Part shown: positions 1 to 5,248 of the stretch, one piece after another
Position numbering within the stretch: position 1 is the stretch's first letter
Layout of the letters: each line of letters starts with the position of its first letter
Assembly (NCBI GenBank): GCA_009787485.1
Contig: WQWP01000111.1
Span: 1 to 7,076 of the forward strand
DNA: 7,076 nt
Reading direction: 5' to 3'
From: Lentimicrobiaceae bacterium
Lineage (GTDB): Bacteria > Bacteroidota > Bacteroidia > Bacteroidales > WCHB1-69
Program-made: the position numbers and the translations under genes
The notes under the pieces: model-generated
Seen by the model: only the letters and a program-made list of their open reading frames with translations
What the model was told of the DNA's origin: nothing
Databases searched by the model: none

Positions 1-1
1 A

Positions 2-580
2 TTAAAAGGTATGGAAACCTACATCCATTGGCTACAACAACTAAAAGAAGAAGAAAAAACCATTTACAACTTACCCGACAACGAAATTAAACATTTAGTA
101 AACTACGTTGAAACCAACACCGGTCGCGGCAGCGTGTTTGCCCATAACATTTTGTGTGCATTGTACGGCATCTGCCCTGAAGAGGTAGGAGGTGAGCGGT
201 ATGAGGTAGGCGGTGATGAGGATGAGATTTCTCGCTACGCTCGGAATGACGGCGAAAAATCCCCTTCAAATTTTGAAGGGGTGCCCGAAGGGCGGGGTAG
301 TTTATATGAAAAGATTACCATTTATCCAAACCCCACCACCGGAGAATTAGAAATTAGGAATTACGAATTAGGAACCGCAGCCCCGTTAGGGGCAAGCTCA
401 GCGAAGCTAATTAATAGTATTGAAGTTTTTGACGTTTATGGAAGAAAAGTATCATCTCATCATCTAATCACCTCATCATCTAATCACCTAATTAACCTCT
501 CCCACCTCAATTCCGGCATTTACTTCGTTAAGATAACCACCGAAGCCGGCGAAGTCGTTAAGAAACTAATAAAACAATAA
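2..580 (+). CDS. T9SS-sorted secreted protein, C-terminal fragment (5' end outside window)
   Basis: This is the tail of a protein exported by the Bacteroidetes type IX secretion system; its C-terminal domain targets it to the T9SS for release or surface attachment. Numbering from the first in-window Met (base 11), a type A sorting domain runs from about residue 101 to 189: an IYPNPTTGEL segment (104-113), FDVYGRK (140-146), SGIYFVKI (168-175) and a Lys-rich KKLIKQ end. The frame is open to the window edge and no signal peptide is present, so the Met at 11 is probably internal and the gene starts upstream. Residues 1-55 are a helical, charged segment that I do not recognise. Residues 58-100 and 114-135 are encoded by repeat-like DNA (listed separately), so the linker is probably not functional sequence. 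The passenger function cannot be told from this fragment. No terminator is visible in the 30 bp before the next gene. Confidence 0.85.
   Translation, partial: LKGMETYIHWLQQLKEEEKTIYNLPDNEIKHLVNYVETNTGRGSVFAHNILCALYGICPEEVGGERYEVGGDEDEISRYARNDGEKSPSNFEGVPEGRGSLYEKITIYPNPTTGELEIRNYELGTAAPLGASSAKLINSIEVFDVYGRKVSSHHLITSSSNHLINLSHLNSGIYFVKITTEAGEVVKKLIKQ
182..293. repeat. Cluster of dispersed-type repeats inside the T9SS linker
   Basis: Three blocks lie side by side. Bases 182-226 are GAGGTAGG/GGTGA-type low-complexity repeats. Bases 227-252 carry a block translated as SRYARNDG, which I recall as a recurrent chance peptide from intergenic repeats in Bacteroidetes genomes. Bases 261-281 form a hairpin (CCCCTTCA, 5-nt loop, TGAAGGGG), followed at once by a second hairpin at 283-293 (GCCC-gaa-GGGC). 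Paired hairpins of this kind are typical of REP-like intergenic repeats, yet here they are translated in frame. Family identity is from memory and was not searched. Confidence 0.6.
344..407. repeat. AATTAG-type repeat and small hairpin inside the sorting domain
   Basis: Bases 344-374 are three degenerate copies of a GAATTAG/AATTAGGAA unit. They are followed by CCCC-gtta-GGGG (381-392) and an AGCT...AGCT inverted pair (395-408). The block sits between the IYPNPTTGEL and FDVYGRK segments of the Por domain and lengthens the loop between them without breaking the frame. Confidence 0.5.
456..487 (+). repeat. 16-bp perfect tandem duplication, read in two frames
   Basis: The unit CTCATCATCTAATCAC occurs at 456-471 and again, exactly, at 472-487. 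Because 16 is not a multiple of three, the two copies are translated in different frames, giving HHLIT and then SSSNHL. Both remain open, and the sorting domain continues normally after them. Confidence 0.85.
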
Positions 581-610
581 AATTATTAACCAATTAAAAA
601 ATATATTCAG

Positions 611-2398
611 ATGAAAAGAAAAATCGAATTTTGCTTAGTGTACCGCGACATGTGGCAGTCCTCAGGGAAGTATGTGCCCCGCGTAGATCAACTTATCCGA
701 ATTGCTCCGGTAATCATTGAAATGGGCTGCTTTACCCGTGTAGAGACTAACGGCGGCGCCGCCGAACAAGTGAACCTGTTGTATGGAGAAAACCCCAACA
801 CTTCGGTGCGTGCCTGGTTGAAACCGTTTAATGAAGCCGGCATCAAAACGTTGATGTTGGAACGCGCACTCAACGGATTGCGCATGTACCCCGTTCCGGC
901 AGATGTACGCCAATTGATGTTCAAAGTAAAAAAAGCGCAAGGGGTGGACATTGCGCGTTCCTTTTGCGGATTGAATGACCCGCAAAATTTGGAGCTATCG
1001 GTAAAATACGCGAAAGAAGCCGGCATCACCTCGCAAGCCGCGTTGAGCATTACACATTCGCCCGTTCATACAGTAGAATATTATATGGAATTGGTGGACA
1101 GATTAATAGAATTCGGCGCCGATGAAATAGGATTGAAAGATATGGCAGGCGTAGGCCGTCCTGCTACGCTGGGCAAATTGGTGAAAGCGATTAAAGCGAA
1201 ATATCCGCATATTTTGGTGCAATATCATGGTCATTCCGGACCCGGATTCTCCGTAGCTTCCATGCTGGAAGTTGCTTACGCCGGCGCAGATATTATTGAT
1301 GTGGCGATGGAACCGCTCTCGTGGGGCATGTCGCATCCCGATGTGATCACCATCCAAGCCATGCTCAAAGATGCAGGTTTTGATGTCCCCGAAATCAACA
1401 TGAACGCCTACATGCACGCCAGATCATTAACTCAGGAATTTGTGGACGACTTTTTAGGCTATTTCATTGACCCGAAAAACAAGCAAAGCACTTCATTGTT
1501 AGTAGGTTCAGGGCTCCCCGGCGGCATGATGGGTTCCATGATGGCAGATTTGAAAGGCGCTCACAACGGCATCAACATGTTTTTGCGCAATAGTGGAAAA
1601 AAAGAACTGAACGAAGATGAGCTTATGGTAAAATTGTTTGAAGAAGTTGAATATGTGTGGCCTAAAGTGGGCACACCGCCGTTGGTTACCCCTTTCAGTC
1701 AATATGTGAAAAACATTGCCCTCATGAACATTATGCAAATGGCACAAGGCAAACCGCGCTATTCGCAAATGGATCAAAATACATGGGATATGATTTTAGG
1801 CAGAACCGGAAAACTCCCCGGCACGTTAGCCCCGGAAATTATTGAGCTGGCAAAAGAGAAAAACTACGAATTTTTCACCGGTGTGCCACAAGATAACTAC
1901 CCCGACGAATTGGACAAATACCGCAAAGAAATGGATGAAAACGGCTGGGATTACGGACAAGACGACGAAGAACTGTTTGAATTAGCCATGCACGACCGTC
2001 AATATAGAGACTACAAAACCGGCGTAGCAAAGAAAAACTTTGAAAAAGAATTGGAAGCCGCCAAACAAAAATCGAACATCCAAGTCATTATAAAAGAGAT
2101 AAAGCTCCCGGAAGTAATTAAAGAAGAATTAGTTGCTAAAATATTGGAGAAACACCCTAATGCCAAACAAATAGTGGCCCCTGTTTCCGGAACAATACTT
2201 TGGGAGTTACCCGTAGGCGAACAAGCCATGGCAAAACCAATGGGCACTTCGTATAAAGAAGGAGATATTGTATGCTGGGTTTCTGCATATTACGGACATG
2301 AGGAGGTGAAAACATTGTATCCGGGAAAACTTTGCGCTGTGGTGCATCAACAAGGCGACAAAGTGAAGAAGGGAGATGTTATTGCGTTTGTGGAATAG
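611..2398 (+). CDS. Pyruvate carboxylase subunit B / oxaloacetate decarboxylase alpha-like carboxyltransferase, atypical biotinyl domain
   Basis: The 595-residue cytoplasmic enzyme belongs to the HMGL-like TIM-barrel carboxyltransferases, which move CO2 between biotin and pyruvate or oxaloacetate. Seen in the sequence: RDxxQS (R12, D13 metal ligand, Q16), MLERALN with the substrate Arg, LKDMAG with K176, the metal-binding HGH (H206, H208) and PGGM (303-306) at the start of the PYC/OadA domain. The C-terminus (about 521-595) has the biotinyl pattern (IVAPVSGT, then GDKVKKGDVIAFVE). However, the usual EAMKM is replaced by SAYYG (558-562), so Tyr561 takes the place of the biotin lysine. S237-W-G-M-S-H-P243 aligns with the S-G-N-T-S-Q-P type motif of pyruvate carboxylase, putting Met240 at the proton-shuttle Thr. 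No biotin carboxylase or membrane decarboxylase subunit lies nearby. ATG at 611 is preceded by an AT-rich 30-bp gap without a clear RBS. The family call is firm; the reaction is uncertain. I recall similar Bacteroidetes homologues annotated as OadA or PycB. Confidence 0.85.
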   Translation: MKRKIEFCLVYRDMWQSSGKYVPRVDQLIRIAPVIIEMGCFTRVETNGGAAEQVNLLYGENPNTSVRAWLKPFNEAGIKTLMLERALNGLRMYPVPADVRQLMFKVKKAQGVDIARSFCGLNDPQNLELSVKYAKEAGITSQAALSITHSPVHTVEYYMELVDRLIEFGADEIGLKDMAGVGRPATLGKLVKAIKAKYPHILVQYHGHSGPGFSVASMLEVAYAGADIIDVAMEPLSWGMSHPDVITIQAMLKDAGFDVPEINMNAYMHARSLTQEFVDDFLGYFIDPKNKQSTSLLVGSGLPGGMMGSMMADLKGAHNGINMFLRNSGKKELNEDELMVKLFEEVEYVWPKVGTPPLVTPFSQYVKNIALMNIMQMAQGKPRYSQMDQNTWDMILGRTGKLPGTLAPEIIELAKEKNYEFFTGVPQDNYPDELDKYRKEMDENGWDYGQDDEELFELAMHDRQYRDYKTGVAKKNFEKELEAAKQKSNIQVIIKEIKLPEVIKEELVAKILEKHPNAKQIVAPVSGTILWELPVGEQAMAKPMGTSYKEGDIVCWVSAYYGHEEVKTLYPGKLCAVVHQQGDKVKKGDVIAFVE

Positions 2399-2407
2399 TG
2401 AATTGGG

Positions 2408-2845
2408 TTACCTCAACCTCCTAAAAAACATCTCTAACAACATTTGGCTTTCTTTCGCCAGTACCCCCTTCACCACTTCCGTTTTCGGATGCAGTAACGA
2501 AGCATTTACTAACGAATATCCTCTTTTCGGATCCGAGGCGCTGTAAACCACCCTTCCGATTTGAGACCAGAAAAGTGCGCCGGCGCACATTATGCAAGGC
2601 TCTAAGGTTACATACAACACACAATCATTCAAATATTTTGCGCCTAAATGATGAAAAGCGGAAGTCAGTGCTTGCATTTCTGCGTGTGCGGTAACATCGT
2701 TTAAGGTTTCCGTGAGATTATGAGCTTTGGCAATGATTGTGTTATTCAACGCAATGACTGCGCCCACAGGAATTTCGCCCTCTTCAAACGCGGCTTCTGC
2801 CTCCAAAAGCGCCATATTCATGAAATAGTCATCTGAAAAATCCAT
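2408..2845 (-). CDS. tadA: tRNA-specific adenosine deaminase
   Basis: TadA deaminates adenosine 34 of tRNA-Arg(ACG) to inosine so that one tRNA reads several Arg codons. The protein is 145 residues from the ATG at 2845, normal for the family. The zinc site is complete: HAE (H54, A55, E56 from this start; the Glu is the proton shuttle) and PCxxC as EPCIMC (C84, C87). The N-terminal AxxEGEIPVGAV and the downstream WSQIGRVVYSASDPK stretch are characteristic of TadA rather than of cytidine or guanine deaminases. A TTG codon lies two codons further upstream (2851), but ATG at 2845 is the simpler start. The gene converges on the carboxyltransferase with only 9 bp between stop codons and no convincing terminator, so the two transcripts may overlap. 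It diverges from the histidinol-phosphatase gene across about 46 bp. Confidence 0.93.
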   Translation of the reverse strand: MDFSDDYFMNMALLEAEAAFEEGEIPVGAVIALNNTIIAKAHNLTETLNDVTAHAEMQALTSAFHHLGAKYLNDCVLYVTLEPCIMCAGALFWSQIGRVVYSASDPKRGYSLVNASLLHPKTEVVKGVLAKESQMLLEMFFRRLR

Positions 2846-2891
2846 GAGCAAAAAAACAAAATTTTTTCAACATATAAACGTTAGTTATATT

Positions 2892-3728
2892 ATGAAATGT
2901 AACTATCACACCCATACTCACTTTTGCGACGGCAAGGAAAATATGCGTTTTTTTATAGAAAAAGCGATTGCACTACAATTTGACCAACTCGGGTTCTCTC
3001 CGCACGCCCCTATTTCAGACCTTTACGATTTCACATTAACCGACGATGAGATTCCTTTTTATTTAAAAGAGGTTGAACTTTACCAAAAACAGTATCCTCA
3101 AATACAAATCTATAAAGGAATGGAATGTGATTTCATTCCGGATATGACCATAGATTTTACTTACTATAAAAACAAATTCGACTTAGACTATGTTATTGGA
3201 GGCGTGCATTTAATTAAAGTGCCAAACAGTAACGATGTTTGGTTTATTGACGGACCTAAAAGAGAAACTTTTGACCATGGTATCGCTACTTTTTTTCACC
3301 ATGATGTAAAAAAAGCGGTTACCTGTTTTTGGGAGCAAACATACGAGATGATTGAAACTCAAAAATTTGATATCATCGCACATGTTGATAAAATAAAAAT
3401 GCACAATCAAAATCGTTTTTTTAAAGAAGACGAAGACTGGTACATAAAATTAGTGGATCATGCGATTTATTTAATCATTAATAACCATTTAATTACGGAG
3501 ATTAACTCGCGCGGCATCTACCGTTTGCGTTGCGATCATTTTTACCCTTCGGATTACATTTTAGAAAAACTAACCCAAAAAAAAGCGCCCATCGTAATCA
3601 GCAGCGACGCGCATAAAGCGGAAGAATTGCCGTTGTATTACGAAGAAGCGAAAGCAAAGTTACAAGGTTTGGGCGTAGATACGCTTTCCGTTTTATTAAA
3701 TAAGGCATGGCATCAAATTAAAATGTAA
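2892..3728 (+). CDS. PHP-family histidinol-phosphatase (HisK/HisJ type)
   Basis: Predicted to remove phosphate from L-histidinol phosphate in histidine biosynthesis, in the cytoplasm. From ATG 2892 the protein has 278 residues, close to the HisK family length. The PHP metal-site motifs occur in order: YHTHTHFCDG (H6, H8, H10), FSPHAP (H38), GMECDF (E78), GGVH (H106), IAHVDKIK (H164, D166) and SSDAH (D239, H241). An in-frame ATG at 2844 would add 16 residues and overlap the tadA start codon. HisK proteins usually begin just before the HTHT motif, so 2892 is preferred. No other his genes are in the window, so the substrate is inferred from family resemblance; another phosphoester hydrolase of the PHP superfamily is possible. 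No clear promoter or RBS was found in the 46-bp divergent gap. Confidence 0.85.
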   Translation: MKCNYHTHTHFCDGKENMRFFIEKAIALQFDQLGFSPHAPISDLYDFTLTDDEIPFYLKEVELYQKQYPQIQIYKGMECDFIPDMTIDFTYYKNKFDLDYVIGGVHLIKVPNSNDVWFIDGPKRETFDHGIATFFHHDVKKAVTCFWEQTYEMIETQKFDIIAHVDKIKMHNQNRFFKEDEDWYIKLVDHAIYLIINNHLITEINSRGIYRLRCDHFYPSDYILEKLTQKKAPIVISSDAHKAEELPLYYEEAKAKLQGLGVDTLSVLLNKAWHQIKM

Positions 3729-3740
3729 TAAAAACTTTTA

Positions 3741-3772
3741 TTTGCTTTTTTACAATTAAAATTATACTTTCG
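3741..3772 (+). promoter_or_regulatory. Probable Bacteroidetes-type promoter for the Trp-rich lipoprotein
   Basis: TTTG at 3741-3744 (-33 element) and TACTTTCG at 3765-3772 (-7 element) are separated by 20 nt. The consensus is TTG/TTTG, about 19-21 nt, then TAnnTTTG; the -7 box differs at one base. The leader that would follow (about 3779-3819) is A-rich with no Shine-Dalgarno sequence, as is usual for this phylum. Confidence 0.6.
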
Positions 3773-3819
3773 CGAAAAATAATAGTCAATAAAAAAGTTA
3801 TAGAAAAAATCAAAAAAAT

Positions 3820-5139
3820 ATGAAAGCAAAAACATTCCTCTCCCTTTTAGCGCTTTTTTGTTTAGCCGTTTCCTGTCAAACCGGCTCATTTGTTTCTAAC
3901 AATGATGTTTTTACCAGATCTACAGATCGGCAATATCAAGCCCAAAGACAGCAAAGAGAGCAAACTGCAGTAATCCAACATGAAAGAGAAAATCTGTATA
4001 ATGACGATTATCTTGCCGAAGAAGAAGAGTTTTTCGACGATGCTTCCGGAACGGCAAATGTAATATTGTTAGCTGTTGACGAGCTTGATATGTACGACTT
4101 TTTCTGGACGTCAAGACTAAGACGTTTTCACACCCACGTTTCTTTTGGATGGGGATTTTATGATCCTTTTTTCACCAACATGTTTTGGTACACGCACTCG
4201 CCCTCCATGTGGGGTGTTAGTATTTATTTGGGTCACAGTTTTTGGTGGCCTTCTCCTTTTTTCCGCCCTTGGCATTTCAACTGGGGATGGCATAACTGGG
4301 GCTGGAGTTGGGGCTGGGGCTGGGGCTGGCATCGCCCCTGGCGCTTCGGCGGCCCTTGGGGTGGATGGTCTGATGGCTTCAACGCAGGATTTTGGGCAGG
4401 CTATTACCACAATAGCTTCGACCGAAACCGCTCTTTCTTCTATGGGCACAGAAACACTATAGGCGGGCCATCTACCGGAAGAAACAGTTCCCGGAGAGTT
4501 TTCGGGCAAAACGACGATGAAACCATTCGCCGTACCTCCCGTTCTGTTACAGGAGAAAGTTTTAACCAACGGTATGAAACGATTTCGCGGAACGAAGGTA
4601 CAGGAAGAAGAGAAACCGGCGCCGCTAACAGAGATGATGTAGAACGTGGCACTACGGGTACACGTCAAACAGATACAAGAACAACGACACCCACTACCCG
4701 CCAAACGGATACAAGGCAAACCACTACGCCTGCTACCCGCCAAACGGAAACAAGACCAACCACACCTGCTACCGGTACGCGCCAAACGGAAACAAGACCA
4801 ACCACACCTGCTACCGGTACACGCCAAACGGAAGCAAGACCAACCACACCTGCTACCGGTACTCGCCAAACGGAAACGAGATCGACTACGCCTCCGCCCA
4901 GTACGCGCCAAGATACATACAACAGCGGCTTCCGTCCCGACAATTCAAGAAATACGCCCACTCATACGCCTTCTCAAAATAGGAGCAGCGGAAGTAGTTT
5001 TTCTTCGCCTTCGTCAAGTGGAAGTAGCTTTTCTTCGCCCAGTAGCGGCAGAAGTTCCGGTGGTTCGGCTCCGAGTGGCGGAAGCTCAGGAGGTGGCTCA
5101 CGAAGTAGCGGGGGTGGCTCAGGGAGTACGAGGCGTTAG
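3820..5139 (+). CDS. Lipoprotein with Trp/Gly/Phe-rich core, threonine-rich tandem repeats and Ser/Gly tail
   Basis: This 439-residue envelope lipoprotein matches no function I can name. Residues 1-19 are a lipoprotein signal peptide (hydrophobic LSLLALFCLAVSC, lipidated Cys19). The residues after Cys (QTGSF) lack an acidic cluster, which hints at a periplasmic orientation. Residues 20-75 are Gln/Glu/Asp-rich. Residues about 97-210 are very rich in Trp, Phe, Gly and His, with WGW repeats at 155-170. Residues 282-362 are six RQTxTRPTTPATGT-like repeats. Residues 387-439 are a Ser/Gly-rich tail with a 10-residue tandem repeat. The repeats look extended and disordered, and are plausible as a wall-spanning or glycosylated stalk (inference). 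Bacteroidetes carry other Trp/Tyr-rich lipoproteins of unknown function. The frame is chosen because only it has a signal peptide; overlapping frames stay open because the repeat is a multiple of three. Confidence 0.8.
   Translation: MKAKTFLSLLALFCLAVSCQTGSFVSNNDVFTRSTDRQYQAQRQQREQTAVIQHERENLYNDDYLAEEEEFFDDASGTANVILLAVDELDMYDFFWTSRLRRFHTHVSFGWGFYDPFFTNMFWYTHSPSMWGVSIYLGHSFWWPSPFFRPWHFNWGWHNWGWSWGWGWGWHRPWRFGGPWGGWSDGFNAGFWAGYYHNSFDRNRSFFYGHRNTIGGPSTGRNSSRRVFGQNDDETIRRTSRSVTGESFNQRYETISRNEGTGRRETGAANRDDVERGTTGTRQTDTRTTTPTTRQTDTRQTTTPATRQTETRPTTPATGTRQTETRPTTPATGTRQTEARPTTPATGTRQTETRSTTPPPSTRQDTYNSGFRPDNSRNTPTHTPSQNRSSGSSFSSPSSSGSSFSSPSSGRSSGGSAPSGGSSGGGSRSSGGGSGSTRR
4298..4325 (+). repeat. G-run cluster (GGGGCT hexanucleotide), potential G-quadruplex
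   Basis: GGGG runs occur at 4298-4301, 4310-4313, 4316-4319 and 4322-4325, with a further one at 4283-4286. Two of the loops are only 2 nt (CT). They encode alternating Trp-Gly (W164 to W170). Four G4 tracts on the coding strand could form a quadruplex in DNA or mRNA; whether they do is not shown by sequence alone. Confidence 0.5.
4663..4905 (+). repeat. Coding tandem repeat, 42-nt unit (RQTETRPTTPATGT), six copies
   Basis: The copies start at 4663 (36 nt), 4699 (39 nt), 4738, 4780, 4822 and 4864 (42 nt each). Copies 3 and 4 differ only at the last base. Copy 5 differs from copy 3 at two bases, one of which changes Thr to Ala. Outer copies are more divergent, the pattern expected when a central unit has expanded recently. 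A degenerate seventh start (RQDTY) follows. Confidence 0.9.
4987..5046 (+). repeat. 30-nt coding tandem repeat (SGSSFSSPSS), two copies
   Basis: Two adjacent units encode the same ten residues, SGSSFSSPSS, at residues 390-399 and 400-409. The DNA is similar but not identical, with synonymous differences such as AGTAGT versus AGTAGC. They lie within the Ser/Gly-rich tail of the lipoprotein. Confidence 0.8.
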
Positions 5140-5140
5140 G

Positions 5141-5248
5141 TTTTTTTGCACACAGATGACACAGATGGCACAGATTTACACAGATCAATAATAAATAAAT
5201 AGAATCTGCGTTTATCCATATAATCCGCGGCATCTGCGTGCAAAAAAA
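5141..5248. repeat. Long imperfect palindrome of CACAGAT/ATCTGCG heptamers (REP-like element)
   Basis: Two 45-nt arms (5141-5185 and 5204-5248) face each other around an 18-nt AT-rich centre. The outer 11 bp match exactly (TTTTTTTGCAC / GTGCAAAAAAA), and the outer 18 bp match with one exception. Four CACAGAT heptamers start at 5151, 5160, 5169 and 5179 (steps 9, 9, 10). Four inverse heptamers (ATCTGCG and variants) start at 5204, 5214, 5223 and 5232 (steps 10, 9, 9), a mirror image. The element begins two bases after the upstream stop codon, and its last A is the A of the downstream ATG. I recall CACAGAT/CGCAGAT-type intergenic repeats as common in Bacteroidetes and other phyla; copy number here is untested. 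The terminal arms could also act in transcription termination. Confidence 0.8.

Noticed and set aside
11..13. ATG at 11 as the true start of the T9SS gene
   Set aside because: A T9SS cargo needs an N-terminal signal peptide. None is present, and the frame is open through the window edge.
261..293. CCCCTTC...GAAGGGG hairpin as a transcription terminator
   Set aside because: It lies inside an open reading frame that continues into an intact T9SS domain, and no T-tract follows.
662..1777. Several minus-strand open frames of 89-120 codons within the carboxyltransferase gene
   Set aside because: They are shadows of a well-conserved coding frame, with no recognisable motifs or start signals.
2399..2421. 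GGTT...AACC inverted pair at the convergent junction as a bidirectional terminator
   Set aside because: The stem is only 4 bp, with no adjacent T-tract on either strand, too weak to call.
2844..2891. Upstream ATG giving a 294-residue histidinol-phosphatase
   Set aside because: The extra 16 residues do not resemble the family N-terminus, and the codon overlaps the tadA start. The HTHT motif normally lies a few residues from the start, favouring ATG 2892.
4117..4911. Long minus-strand open frame (264 codons) opposite the Trp-rich lipoprotein
   Set aside because: It stays open because the 42-nt repeat is a multiple of three and the G/C-rich Trp-Gly region lacks antisense stops. It has no signal peptide or domain, and its peptide only mirrors the repeat.
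4646..5191. Plus-strand open frame (181 codons) overlapping the lipoprotein repeats and running into the palindrome
   Set aside because: It is a shifted reading of the same tandem repeat ending in the CACAGAT element (TQMTQMAQ), with no independent start signal. The in-frame lipoprotein has a clear signal peptide.
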